This document shows, piece by piece, positions 12,301 to 25,300 of a DNA stretch of 64,000 nt (positions are counted from its first letter, which is position 1; the number at the start of each line of letters is the position of its first letter). The DNA is taken from assembly GCA_036571765.1 (NCBI GenBank), contig BROE01000013.1, positions 15,690,342 through 15,754,341 on the forward strand, written 5' to 3'. The position numbers and the translations under genes were made by a program. The DNA is from Plecoglossus altivelis. Taxonomy: Eukaryota; Chordata; Actinopteri; Osmeriformes; Plecoglossidae. The notes under the pieces were generated by a model, which had not been told where the DNA came from, did no database searches, and saw nothing but the letters and a program-made list of their open reading frames with translations.

Positions 12301-15300
12301 GGTCTGTGACAAAGGGATCCCCACATCAGTCCCACCCACCAGTGTCCAACACCCTTTGTTCAAGGTCTCGTCGACATTCAACGGCATTGGTATTACATCA
12401 GGTGCTGTGCACAGAGCAGGTTACCTTCATGTGACCCTACTGATCATTCATGTCAATGTGAGTGGCCTGTTCACCACTGCTGGGTGTGGACTTAGTTACA
12501 GAGAGCCAGGGCGTGGCGCTACTTACAGGGGATGTCCCTGTAGCCGTTCTCCAGAGCGCAGAAGTAGGACATGAACTCCCTCACGGGGATCTTAAAGATC
12601 TCAAACAGACACGTGTCCCGAAACAAGGTGTACGTCACCTGGAGAGGAACAGGGGAGGAACAAACGGAACAAATGAAGACACAAACCTCCTGTAGGAGCC
12701 ACACAAGCAACAGCCCTGCATCGGACAGATAACACAAACGTAGATAGAAAGCAAAAATAGACTCATTCTGGACAGACTTTGGCCTCACAAGCCAACGGTA
12801 GCTGGTAATATAGATCAGACCGGCTTTGCTTTGAACATCTGCTGTGTAAGGGTTTCGAGTATATCTATGATGGTTATTGTTAGCTGTGTTTTTAGTTGGG
12901 AGCGGATGACCCGGTCCAGTTACTTAACAGGTCACAAAAAGCCCAAGCTAAGGTTCCAAACTTAGCATGTTCCACAAATAAAAAGTTGCAATATAAAAAA
13001 GCGAAATAGCCATTTGAAAATGATATTCTAAAGACTGGTAGATGAGTGTAAACTGTAATCAGGGCTGGACGGGTAGATAGATAGGTAGATAGAGGGCTGG
13101 GGTGTAACACTAGTCAGACCAGGAGGGGTAGACAGACAGGTAGATAGAGGGGTAGACAGACAGGTAGATAGAGGGCTGGGGTGTAACAGTAGTCAGAGCA
13201 GGAGGGGTAGACAGACAGGTAGATAGAGGGGTAGACAGACAGGTAGATAGAGGGCTGGGCTGTAACAGTAGTCAGAGCAGGAGGGGTAGACAGACAGGGA
13301 GACAGAGGGCTGGGGTGTAACAGTAGTAGGAGCTAGAGGGGTAGACAGACAGGCAGACAGAGGGCTGGGGTGCAACAGTAGTGGGAGCTGGAGGGGTAGA
13401 CAGACAGGTAGACAGAGGGCTGGGGTGCAACAGTAGTGGGAGCTGAAGGGGTAGACAGACAGGTAGACAGAAGGCTGGGGTGTAACAGTAGTGGGAGCTG
13501 GAGGGGTAGACAGACAGGTAGACAGAGGGCTGGGGTACTGACATAGCTCAGTATCCTCCCTGTCTTCCCTCCTGTTCTCTCCACAAGGTCGAAGATCTGA
13601 AAGTTCCAGCTGTTTATCTTCTCCATGAGCGCTTCATGGTCATCCAGAATGGGCTCTAGCTTAAACTCCTGGTCACCCTGGAGATCAAAGAAACACAAAA
13701 CACAATTAATTCACACACAAAAAACTACTGTTTAGGATACTGCGAGGGCACTGCTGTTACGCAAAGGGGCATTTGGAATCGGATTACAGCTCAGCATCAG
13801 TGCTTTTAAACCTGAGAGGTAAGTAGAAGTAACTAAAGCTAGAGTTACTGCTGGAAGGGTGTCTATTGCTGTGTGATATTGCATGACGCTAGCGCTGTTT
13901 AACTCATATCTGTGTTACCTATTCTGTTGTTTACAAGTGTTAGCCTATGCTAGCATTATCCTTGCCTAGCCAGTCCATGGTTGAGTGTCATTAGCTGCGA
14001 ATCCCACCACAATCCCAGTACCTCGGTTTCCTGGGTCTGCTGCTCCGCTGTGGGACTCTGCTCCTCCTCCTGCTCCTCCCCCTCCCTTCTAGCTCCCGGG
14101 TCTGCACTAATGTCCCCTGCCGCCTCCACCTCCACGCTCTCCTCCCGGATAAGGCCCTCGCCCACAAAGTCAGACGCCTCACCTGCTGGAGACACGCAGC
14201 AAACAAGCGGACACAACACGTGTCAAAGAACAACTCAGCAACCTCAATGGTAGGTCGACTGCATTCACCAGAGCATGATGACTGACATTCAACCGCTTTA
14301 CATTCAAATAAAATGTACCCTGATAAACTAGCAAGTAGCGTCTATCTTTCTGACTCGTAGCTGACCCGGTGCTCATACCAGGTAGTGAAGAGACTGTGAG
14401 TGTGTGTTTTTGCCAGAGGAGGGCGTACCTGAGCGTCTGCGCTGGGCCTCAGTGGTGTGGGGCGAGTGAGCCTCTCCTGCCTCCCCACTGGTCATGCCCT
14501 TCAGCATCTGACGGCCACAGCTGTGCGAGAGAGACAAGATAGGCAAAGACAGGCCAGGTCAGTTCACGGTCAGCACACCTGGGTCCCGGAGAGTGTGGCG
14601 GGCTGTGGTCAGAGACCCCAGGAAGGGGGTTCAGACAGCAGACAGCTGGGAGGTCGGAGGTCGCCTGTCCCTACCTGGTGCAGAGGGAGGCGGAGGGCAG
14701 GCCTCGGTAGGGCTGCTGGAAGTCCGGAGAGCTCAGGGTGTAGCCCAGCGGCTTGTGCAAGGTGACACTGGGCTTGGTGAGGAAGTCGGCCGTGTCGGGG
14801 AACTCCACAGGGGAGCGGGTGACCAGGGAGGATACCCCCGGGCCCCCCACAGCAGGGGGACTGTGGCTCGGAGAGGTGACTGGACTCAGACTGGGAGATG
14901 GGCCTAGAGGAGGTGACATGATATTCAGCAAGTCAGTAAGTGGTCTAATAATCCAGTACAATATATGTGATTTGTGTGTGTGCGTGCGTGTGTGTGTGTG
15001 TGTGTGTGTATGGTGATGTGTGATGTGTGTGTTGTGTGTCTCGCCTGCTCATCCTGACCCAGTAGTGGTAGTGAGGTGACTGAAGAGGACCTCTGCTTGG
15101 GAATGGTCAGCAGGTTAGCATTGGGCCCATTGGACAGAGACCCTGGACTGCAACACACAAAAACACACCAACATTAGAGAAACAACGGTCCAAATGACTA
15201 AAGCAGTAGATTTTGATGTTCCTTTACAGTACTGTTGAACATGATTCTTCTTCACTGAGGGCTGACGTGATGGCAGGAAGATGAGGTTGATAAAAGGTGG

Positions 15301-18300
15301 ATCACTACTGCCACCTTGTGGCCTTGTAGAAGAAGTACAACTGGCATGATCAGCAAAAGGTTTAACGGTGCACAGCAGTGCCATAGACAAATTTACCTTT
15401 GTCCACCGAGAAATTCTGTTTAAACAAGTATGTCAACGTAGTGATAAAATATGTACACTAAGCAGAGTTTTTGGGGACAAATAATAAGAAAAACATGGTG
15501 CTTGGGCAAACTAGGGATTTTCTCTAGGTTGCAACAGTTCACAGTCTTAAAGATGGTTTTCTGTTGGACTATGACCTGCTATTTTCAAACTGAGGACTCC
15601 GCTAAATGCTAAATGTGAACAATTTGACCTATCAAATGTGTTTTCTTGAATGCACTGCAGCTCTTGAATTCCGTTGACTGTATAAGTGGTTGTGGTCAGG
15701 TAAAGGTTTGTGTTTACAGGGGTCCTACCTAGTCAGGTTGAGGTCAGGGTGGGGTCTCTTGCCGTTGTTGCGTTCCCAGCGGGAGGAGGCTGACTCCAGG
15801 GGTGGGAGGGGGGAGGAGGTGGAGCCCCGTCGGAGCTGGGGGGTGGGCAGGCTGCTTCTACTGCTCAGCCCCTGGGGAGAAAGAGGGAGACAGGGGGAGA
15901 CAGGGGGGCAAATGTAAGCAGGGACATCTACTAAAGTACATAAGAAAAGTAGTTTGCAAATAAGCTTTCAAATCATAGTGTTTATTATATATATTTGATC
16001 TATTTGAAAAATGGGCTTGTGTCACTATTTAGCCCATGCTCCTCTGTCATAAAAAATGAAGTGCTTCTTCCAAGGAATGGGACAGGGAGAGCCACTGGGT
16101 CAGGCTGTGGCCTGTGGTACCGGCCCACCTTGAGGGGCTTCCTGTCGGCCCTGTCGGCGGGGTCGTCCACCTCGGTGCAGGGGTAGAAGCCGGGGAAGGG
16201 GGTGAAGGGGTTGACCCGGGGCCGGCAGGAGCCTGAGAAGGTGCCCATCAGGCTGCTGACGCTGCGCAGGGACGACACGGTGTGCGGAGACAGAGACGAG
16301 TCCATCAGCAGCTCGGACACCAAATTCCTGGCCTCGTTGATGACGGACAGGTCCACGCCATTCCCGCTCACCGCACCCTGACACACACACACACACACAG
16401 AAAGAGAAAGATAGGTTACGAAGTGCAGACACAGACACCACAGTGCAAACTGTGACTGTCATTATCCATATGCACACATACCCAGTTTACCCAAACAAAT
16501 GACAAGCTGAGCAAGTGCTTTTCTACTTTAGGATTCATAGCTTCGCTAAGGGTACACGCCACATACGAAACACAGTAGTCTGCTTGCTGGTAAACGCACA
16601 GCACACACACACACAAACACACACACATGAAACATGCAGGTCCCGGACGCTAGATGTGTAACAGGACACTGTTGTGCTCCTTGAGAGCAGCCTGTGTTCG
16701 TCACACTTTCAGTAGCGTGTGAGTAGAGGACCACACAGGATGGGGGCTGGGGGGAGGGGGGAGGGGTTGGGGCTGAGCTCACTGCATTGATCTTGGGTAA
16801 TTGAAAGCCTTCTTGGGTTGGTGATGTCAGTAATAAAAAGGAGTGGCGGGGACGTGTGTGTGTGATAAAAGTGCAAGGCGAGCACTTCCCAGCTTCAGTG
16901 ACGCACGGTAGGTAGGAGGCAGCGCCTGTGTGATGTGCTGACGGAGTTCCCTCACCCTCACCTCCTCTCCCCTGCCTCCCCTCCCCTGCCTGAGCCCCCT
17001 CTCACCCCTCCCCTCCCTCCCTACCTCTCCTGTCTCACCCCAACCTCACCCCCCACCTATTCTCCCCCATGCCTCACTGCAACTCTATCTCAGCTTTCCT
17101 TCTTACACTCCCTCCCTTACCCCTCCTCTCCCTCCCTTACCCCTCCTCTCCCTCCCTTACTTCTCCTCTCCCTCCCTCCCTCCTCTCTCCTGCCTCCTAG
17201 TCCCATCATTGTCTCTAAATATAACTCTGATTGGTTTATTCTCAAACTTGATATAGTTTATTTCAGCTGGAAATTGTCCTTAGTATTCATGTTTTGGTAT
17301 GATTAAGAAGTTGACCCGCGCCCTCCTGCACGTGCACACACACACGCACACACGCGCACGCACACACACACACAGAAAGCCACCAGAGCAGTCTCCTCAT
17401 CCACAGTGTACTGACCTGGTACTGGGGCTTGTACCACTGCTTCAGGTCCCAGTCCCACAGGATCATCTGAAAACAGACAGCAGACACGCTCAGCATTAGC
17501 CTGGGGGCTCCATCACAGTGTCCTGGTCGCCACGGGTGTGGGTGGGTGTCATGCAAAGTTGACATTTTCAAGTGCATAAAGTGCATGTGTTGTTAAGTAC
17601 TGATACTGAAACAGAAACTTGACAGCCAAGTGAAAAGATCTGACAAACAACCATCCAAATGATTTCTTTTACTTCTATAATGTGTTCATTCAGACCGTGT
17701 TCCGGGTTAGAGAGAATTAACCTAGACCTTTCGCAGAAAACGTTGGAGTACAATACTGTACCACTGCAACCACAATGACACGTCAACAATGGTGCTCAAA
17801 GATCTTATCTGGCCACAACTACGTCAATCGGCAACATTTCCAGAGCAGACATGTGTGACTGTCTGAGAAAAAAGTCCCCAAACAGGCACTGACTTAGTAT
17901 GCTACAGTAAAACACATGGGCTGGGGCCCCATGCTGTGGGATGGTCAACTGAATTATTTCAAAGTTCAAATGACACTGTGGGAACAGACGCATAACTGGA
18001 AAGTTGACATTCTGGATCTTAGTTGTGTTTAGTTCTCAGTTTATTTAGTCGGCCTTGTTGGTTTAACACTTGAACTTTTAACATGAAAGCAAAATGTAAA
18101 CTTCACCTAAAACTAAATGCATTATGTCAAACTTACATCTGAGACATATACGCCAGCATATTTAGCTATTCTATAACCAAAAAATGGGCAGAAATAGTGT
18201 CAACGTGTTACAAAACAAGCAGGAATGTTGAACCTGCCGGTGCGTGACCAAGCTAGGTGTCAGAGGAGAACATGCTAGCTAGCCTCATGCTAGTACTGTC

Positions 18301-19260
18301 TTTCCCTGTGTCCTCGTTGGAGAGCACAGGTCGCCATGTTAAAGCCAGGGAGTAAATATTCCACTCGCAGGGGAGTGAGGCAACACACAGTACCGTCTCA
18401 CACCACCAGGGGGTGTGATGGAGGCGGGAGGAATAAGACCGTTCAAGACTGATCGCTATCAAACCATAAGACCAGGCCGCTTACGCTATATCTCCCTCTC
18501 CCATATCAAATCCAGGAGTAGGATATAAGAATGTTGAAAACTGTGCTAAATCAAGTGGATCTTAGTGTAATGCATATGAATATTATCAACAGTATTACAC
18601 CTCTATATTACACACATGCATCTGTACGTCTCAGGCACAGGCCATATCAAGCTGTGCCTGCACGTCTGTCTGTCTGTATGTCTGTCTATCTGTCTGTGCA
18701 ACTGACTGTTTGTGGGTCTAATTGCCTGCCTGTCTGGCTGCCCATCTCACTACCCCTGTCATCCTGTCTGCCTCTCCTCCTGTCTGCCTGCCTTTGTCTA
18801 TGTCTGCCTGACGCCGTGCCCCTTCCTCTCCAATCAGAGGCTCTTCCATTGATCAGAGCGGGAGGCTGTGTGTTTGTCATCAGCATCTGTACAACGCAGC
18901 CAAACATTTAGTACGGCAAATAAGCACTACCATGGCAACCTGACAGAGAGGCCGGCAAACAATGCTCCGAACACCATGGCAACGGGATGGCGGGAGAGGG
19001 GCCGGAGGAGAGATCTGCTGGACGTCTGCTTGTTTACGGAGAGAGAAAGAAAGAGCGAGGGGGAAAGAGAAGGGAGAGAGAGGTGAGGGAGGGGGGCGAG
19101 AGAGAGTGAGAGTGGGTGAGGCTTGAGGGAGAGAGAGACAGAGAGAGAGGGAAGGTAGTAACAGCCTGTCATGGAGTCATGCGGATGACGCAGAATAGAC
19201 GTCTTCTTGGCTCATGTGGTAGACTGAACCTACTGTTCTAACGACGTGTGTGTCGTTCTG

Positions 19261-19312
<52 letters not shown>

Positions 19313-22300
19313 GGTATGTTTGTGTCTGTATGCCTCAGAACGCACACACAATACACTTGTGCAAAAACAGGTATGTCCGTGTCCGCGAGCCTGAGGACAC
19401 ACACAAGCACATTCTCTCTCACGTGACAAAAAGCCTGCAGACGCCTGCATACACACACACGCACACGCACACGCACACGCACACGCACACACACACACAG
19501 GTTCCACTTTGCATTCGACATACATGAAAACAGGAGATGCCTCTCGTTGTTCTCGTAAGAATGTAGGCTGGCTTGATGAAAGAGCCAGGGGAAGGGCTTG
19601 GTTATCGTGACAGGGGGAGAGCGGCCATGTTGGAAGCCTGTTAGCTACACTATCTTGTGGACAAAAAACAAATACTCCTTGTTGACACATCCACCTTAGT
19701 CCAGGTCAGACAACGGAATCAGCACCTTTCCAAGAAAGGAAAGGCGTTTTTTTTTGGGGGGGGGGTGGGTGTATTGTTAGGAGAAACATGCTAAGAGTAC
19801 CAAATAAACTGCGACATAAGCACTGCAATTAAGTGCTTGAGGGTGTGGTGCCATTGCAAACAGTGAGGGCTCTCCATCTATTTACTTAAGCTATGCTAAA
19901 GAGTACCAAGTATTATGGGCTGTGGGCTGCCTAACAAGCTGGACCGATCAGACGATGAGGCTAACGATCCATAAAGTTGTAGAAGTGCTATTCCACAATG
20001 TTCTGGTACTAGCCAGATGAGATCATTGTGAAGTTGACCATGAATTGTGCAGTTTGGTATTAACTCCTGTTGTTGTCATCGTGACTGACACCAAGGTATA
20101 TGTTTAAGGCAGCTCTTTGCGATTGGCCGGCTGGGGGAGGAGGGAGGGCGGGGCTGTCACCTGCCTGCCTCTGAGCCCAGGAGGCTATGGCGGCAGGACA
20201 AACAGCTCTGCGCTGGCTAGCCACGCAGCGCGTCCCAAGAACAGATGGCAGAAACACGACAAATCACCCGTTAACACCCAGCACCCTGTGGTCACCCTCA
20301 CCAACCATCAATACCACCAGCTGACCTGTGGGCCTGCTATTTATCCTGACCCATATTAACAGCAGGGGAGTCTCTCCAACTCCCCCCTCCCCCTTCCCCC
20401 CTTCAAACCGGAGCACGTCGGGGCCTGCATACGGAGACCCCTGGTGAAATGCTGCTCTCCTATTCCCCAGAAACAGGGCAGGTTCCTCCAAGCATAAAAG
20501 CGAGGGGGGGGGAGCAGGGTACTCTTACACCTGTGTGTCACATTACCCAGCCACTAGCACCGGGCTGTGAGATCGGGTCAGGGCTAGCAATCATAAAAGC
20601 AGGGTAATGACTGTGCAGGGGACAGGAGAAAGGGGGACACTGGCAGGCTGGAGATTTGTATTAAGAGGAGCAGGGCAGGACTGACGTCAGCTAGCAGCGT
20701 CACACACGCGCACTCTCTCACACACACACACACAAACTCACACACACACACTTATAATGAGGACAGGCTTTCACCGTCACACACAAAGGCACATCTGAGG
20801 AGTCTTGCCGTCACACATGGACACACGCACATACACACAAATGTATGCACACATACAATAGAGGGGGGGGGGAGAAAAAAGAAGACACATTGAATGAATG
20901 GCAGAGGGAGCAAGGAAAAAAAGAAAGAAAGAAAATCACTGCAGCCTGGTTCAACACTTTAGTCTGCTTCCCTGGGAAGGCAGAGAGCTAACTAGATCAC
21001 TGCCCTGCAGTGTGTGTGTGTGTGTGTCCTGTTCCACTAGCTGAACATAGCCAGTATACCCCTGGTAGTGCTGTCCTAGATAGGACTAGGTTCCACTAGA
21101 GACCAGACGGAGACACGAGGGCCCGCATAGGGGGGCAACGGGGGCGGGGGGGGGGGGGGGGGGGGGGTGTCAGTCGGCCGTGTCGTCAGGGCAACCTGGC
21201 AGGAGCGTGGAAAATTCTTGGAGTGGGGCAGAGGGCTGCTGGGCAGCATCATCCCTCTCTTTTCACACCCCTCCGTCAGCTCTCTGCTCAGGTGGGTTAT
21301 GTGAGACTGGCCCGTCGATTAGTCTTACCTGTTCCTCTGGCTTGGCAACATACTGGCTAGTCACACCGACCCATGTCCATGCCCACAGAACACAGGAAGC
21401 CACTATCAAGGTACTACTGAAGTGTTATTGACCACTCCGAGCACTAAAACCATGTGTACAGTGTAATCACAATAATAGGGACAGTCGAAACACTTTAAAG
21501 TACCCTTCTCAGAATCCACTGTTTGCGTTTTGTGCTACGGCAAATACCTTTAAACACAACAATGTCTGGCTTGTTTGACTAACTGCTCAAACCCTGTGTA
21601 AAAACAAAACAAAACAAAAACAAGATTAAGGATTAAATACAAATTTGTAGGCTTCGGCCATTTTATTAAAGAAAAATGCAATATAGCATACCTAGGGATC
21701 GCTGCACTGTGCGTGCATGTACCTGTGTGTCGTGATGGCTGCTTCATACGCTGCATACGTATACTGTGTTTGTTGATGTCTGAACTAGTCCATATTTATT
21801 TCTGCAAAGAGGTTCAAGGTTCGCCCATCTCATAATGATGTGGGTAAATCCCTGTGGCGCTCAGCACGGTTCTCGAAAGTACCATATGATACGAGACCAG
21901 GACAGGCCTTTAGACCTGGAACAGCACAGGCTAGTGCTACCGCTAGGCCTAGTCTGGACACCGCCTGGCCACAGCCGGAGTTCTCATCAGACGCTGCTCC
22001 CTCCGTCTCTAGGAGCACGGCATCTGGCATGGCTATTGCTGTTTGTTTACGCGGGTCAGGTGGATGGGATGAGCCAGCCTCCCTACCCTCGATGTGATCC
22101 CCATGTAGGAGGCTGGGGGCGGGAGCCTCTTGGCTCCCTGCCTGGGTGTGACAGCCAGCTCCAGCCGTTACAAGGAGAGACCGGGGGAACTGACAGAGAG
22201 AAAGCAGAGCACGCCAAAAACGAAAATAACGGGGGAAGAAATACGACTGTACTTTACCGAGATGGAAAAGCCAGAGCTTGAACCTCCCTCCTAACCAACG

Positions 22301-25300
22301 TCCTGGGGCCATGGGCCAGGTACTGGGGCTGTGGAGGGGGCTGGGAGGGTCAGAGGGCTTGGAGCTGGACTCTGAGACTGACACAGGTCAGGGGGGGACT
22401 GGGAGAGCCAGTCTGGAATCCTTTGTGGCCAGACAGATGTGGTTGCAGGGTCAGAGAAGACTCTTGGATCCCTCTGTGCCTTCCTCAACTCCTCTTCCCT
22501 AGCCTCCTCCCCAGCCTCCTACCCTGCCCCCTCTCCAGCCTCTCCATGATTCAAGCTCAGCTTGTTCATTCCCTGTCCCATGCTCTCCTCCCAATTCTAG
22601 CAGCAAAGGGACTCCAAACCACTCCTCACTTTCTGAACTCCAAACACCACGTGTTCAAAATAAGCATGCCACTAAATCTAGATGAAAAGAAAACTTTGGC
22701 TGAACAAATAGTCTGTGTGAGCGTGTGAGCATACAGGAGACCAATGTCAGTCCTGTGCTCAGGGGCCCTAAGTCACCTGCAAGCAGCTCACCTGGGGCCA
22801 GAACAGATCAGCCCGTCAATCACAGGCCACCCTAGCTCAGCCATCCAGTTGACCCCAGTTGGGAGGAAGGGGGAGGGAAGGGGGTGGAGGAGGAGGAGGG
22901 GGGGCTTGGGGACATGACATCCCGTGCACTTGGGGCGCTTGACAACATAAAACCCAATCAAGCAGATGGAAGCTGAACTTGTTGCTCTGTTGTGAGGCCC
23001 TGTGCTGCCCCTCTTCTCCTATTCCCTCCAACAGTTGACCATGTTGCCATCAGTTTAGGACTCCAAACTCAAAATGTGACCCCCCCCAAAATGTGACGAA
23101 TCGTGGGAGAACGAAACTAACATGGGCCTTGTCTACAGCAGAGCATTATCTGTGTTCTTAAGATTTTCTGGTTTTGTTTTGTTATTTTTTAAGAAAAGGA
23201 GAAGGGAGAAGGAGGGGTTGACAGGGTATTATGTTGAAACAAGAAGAATGTGGAGCTTATTTAGAGTAGAAAATCTCAGCTCAACTGTCAGCTTTGCCTC
23301 CTCTAACTGCAAGTTCCTGCTGTTGGCCGCTTGCCAGACAGAGCAAATCTTGCATAATGACAAACACGTGTTTGCAGGAACAACAAAAAAGCTACAATCT
23401 GAGTAGGGTCAACCCCTATTACGTCAATGATGAACTTTTTCCCACAACGGCATGTTTCAGGCTCAAATACCCCCGAAGTATTTCTGCAGTGGTCATTTAC
23501 CATCATTCTACAGGACGACATCCCAGATAAGCACAGAGGAACAGAGCACACACACTTCAGCACGTCGTTCATAGACTACTCGCAGCACATTACATTGTGG
23601 ATTTGATGATGAAGAAAAAAAAACTATTTTGCCTTTGGGGTTCATTCGGAGTGTCTTCTCCTGAAATATTGTTCCAAAAAATAAATGGATGACAGAATCA
23701 TTTAGGTAATCAGACCGTTATTAAAATCAAGCAGCCTAGGAACAACAAGGATTTCTGCGGGGGGAAAGGGAACGCGATAATTATCATGAAATCACCTTCC
23801 TGGGAAGCTAACCTTGAAGAGCTTAGTCCTGTGGGTGAGAGCTGAGCTTTTAGACTGAGCCTTCATATACAGGATTGTACACACTCACCTAGACAGCTCC
23901 GCAAAAGCTCCGCCCATAAAAAACATACATTAACAAACACGTTTGGGTTCAAACACCACGCTTTTTTTTTTTTTTTCTACATTTAAATGAAAAATGTAAA
24001 ACAAATGAATGCTATAAATGATCTAGATAATTATTACTTTCATGAATTATACTTTAAGACTTGGTATTTGTAACATTTATTTTGTGCAGAAGTCCATTTG
24101 TTTTCTACAGCTTTTCACACAGACAAAGGAAGAAACGCAACTTTTTTCCACACTTATTCTCCCTAAACAATGAGAGCCACGACATTCTGGTGAATCAACA
24201 AATCAAAAATTAAAAAATCCTGCAAAATGCTACAAAGTTGAAATGAAACCACTACCGCACTCTGAAATACGAGAGAGATGTGAGAGGCCTTCAGTGAGGA
24301 AGGTGCAGATGCAGAGAGGTAAAATCTCAGAGGTAAGGAATAGAAGCCCCGCAAGTGGACTTTGAGCCTGACTTTATTAGAAACCACACTGTAAATCACA
24401 GTCCTATACGTAGTCGTTGGCAGTGTGCATTTCATGCAGGTTAGGTTTTTTATCTATGCTTAATATCCACTGTTGAGCTTGAACTTGGGTAACACACCCT
24501 CGCCACCGACTGGAACTCACAGGCCTCCGTGATCTGATGAACTCGCTGGCTGACTGCCCTGGCAGCAGAAATAGCTTGAATAGTCCTTCTCAATGATAAG
24601 CCCTACTTTACTTTGCGGCGTTGATCTGCGTGTTCATAAAAAGATCCAGGGTTTATCTACTTTTAACACAAGCAATTCTGAAAGAGACCGTTGACCCAGT
24701 GACGCACCAAACGTACCCTTCTCACGGCGACACGCCAGACTTTATATGTTACCTGAAATTTATGAAGAGATAATTTATGGGGGTAAAATAGCTGTGCAGG
24801 AGAACTGGCTCCTCAGTGGCTTCCCTGTTCTCTTTTACTGCTGAACTCCTGCAGAAATATCTAACCAAGACATCCTGTTAAGAACATCGCGGAACACGTC
24901 GCTACCTCCCTCTCTCTCCTTCTCTCTCTCCTTCTCTCTGTCCCTGTATTGTGTTTCTTCCTTCCCTTTTTGCCTTTGTGACGTGACGGCGACGGGACAC
25001 AGGCTCCTGTGCAGGTTCAAATGTCAGTTCTCTGGCATGTTTGGGGTCACACCTTGCAGCATCTCCTCAACAACGTTCGACTCCAACTCTGACGGGCACT
25101 CGGCTTCGCTGTGCCTCTCTCTCGGAAGGGAGGTTTGTGTGTTTGTGGTGGTGTAGACAGTAATCAGTGGCTCTCAACTGACTGACATACTGTAATTAGC
25201 CTGGGAATCCTGGCTGCAGGACTAGAGGGCTGTGCTCTCTTCAGCTCCCACAGGGGTCAGCTCCACATCCTCCCACAGACCTAGCCCACAACCAAGCACC

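Noticed and set aside
13193..13544. Minus-strand open frames with repeated LPVCLPL-type peptides
   Set aside because: These are translations of the 55-bp intronic minisatellite, not a repeat protein.
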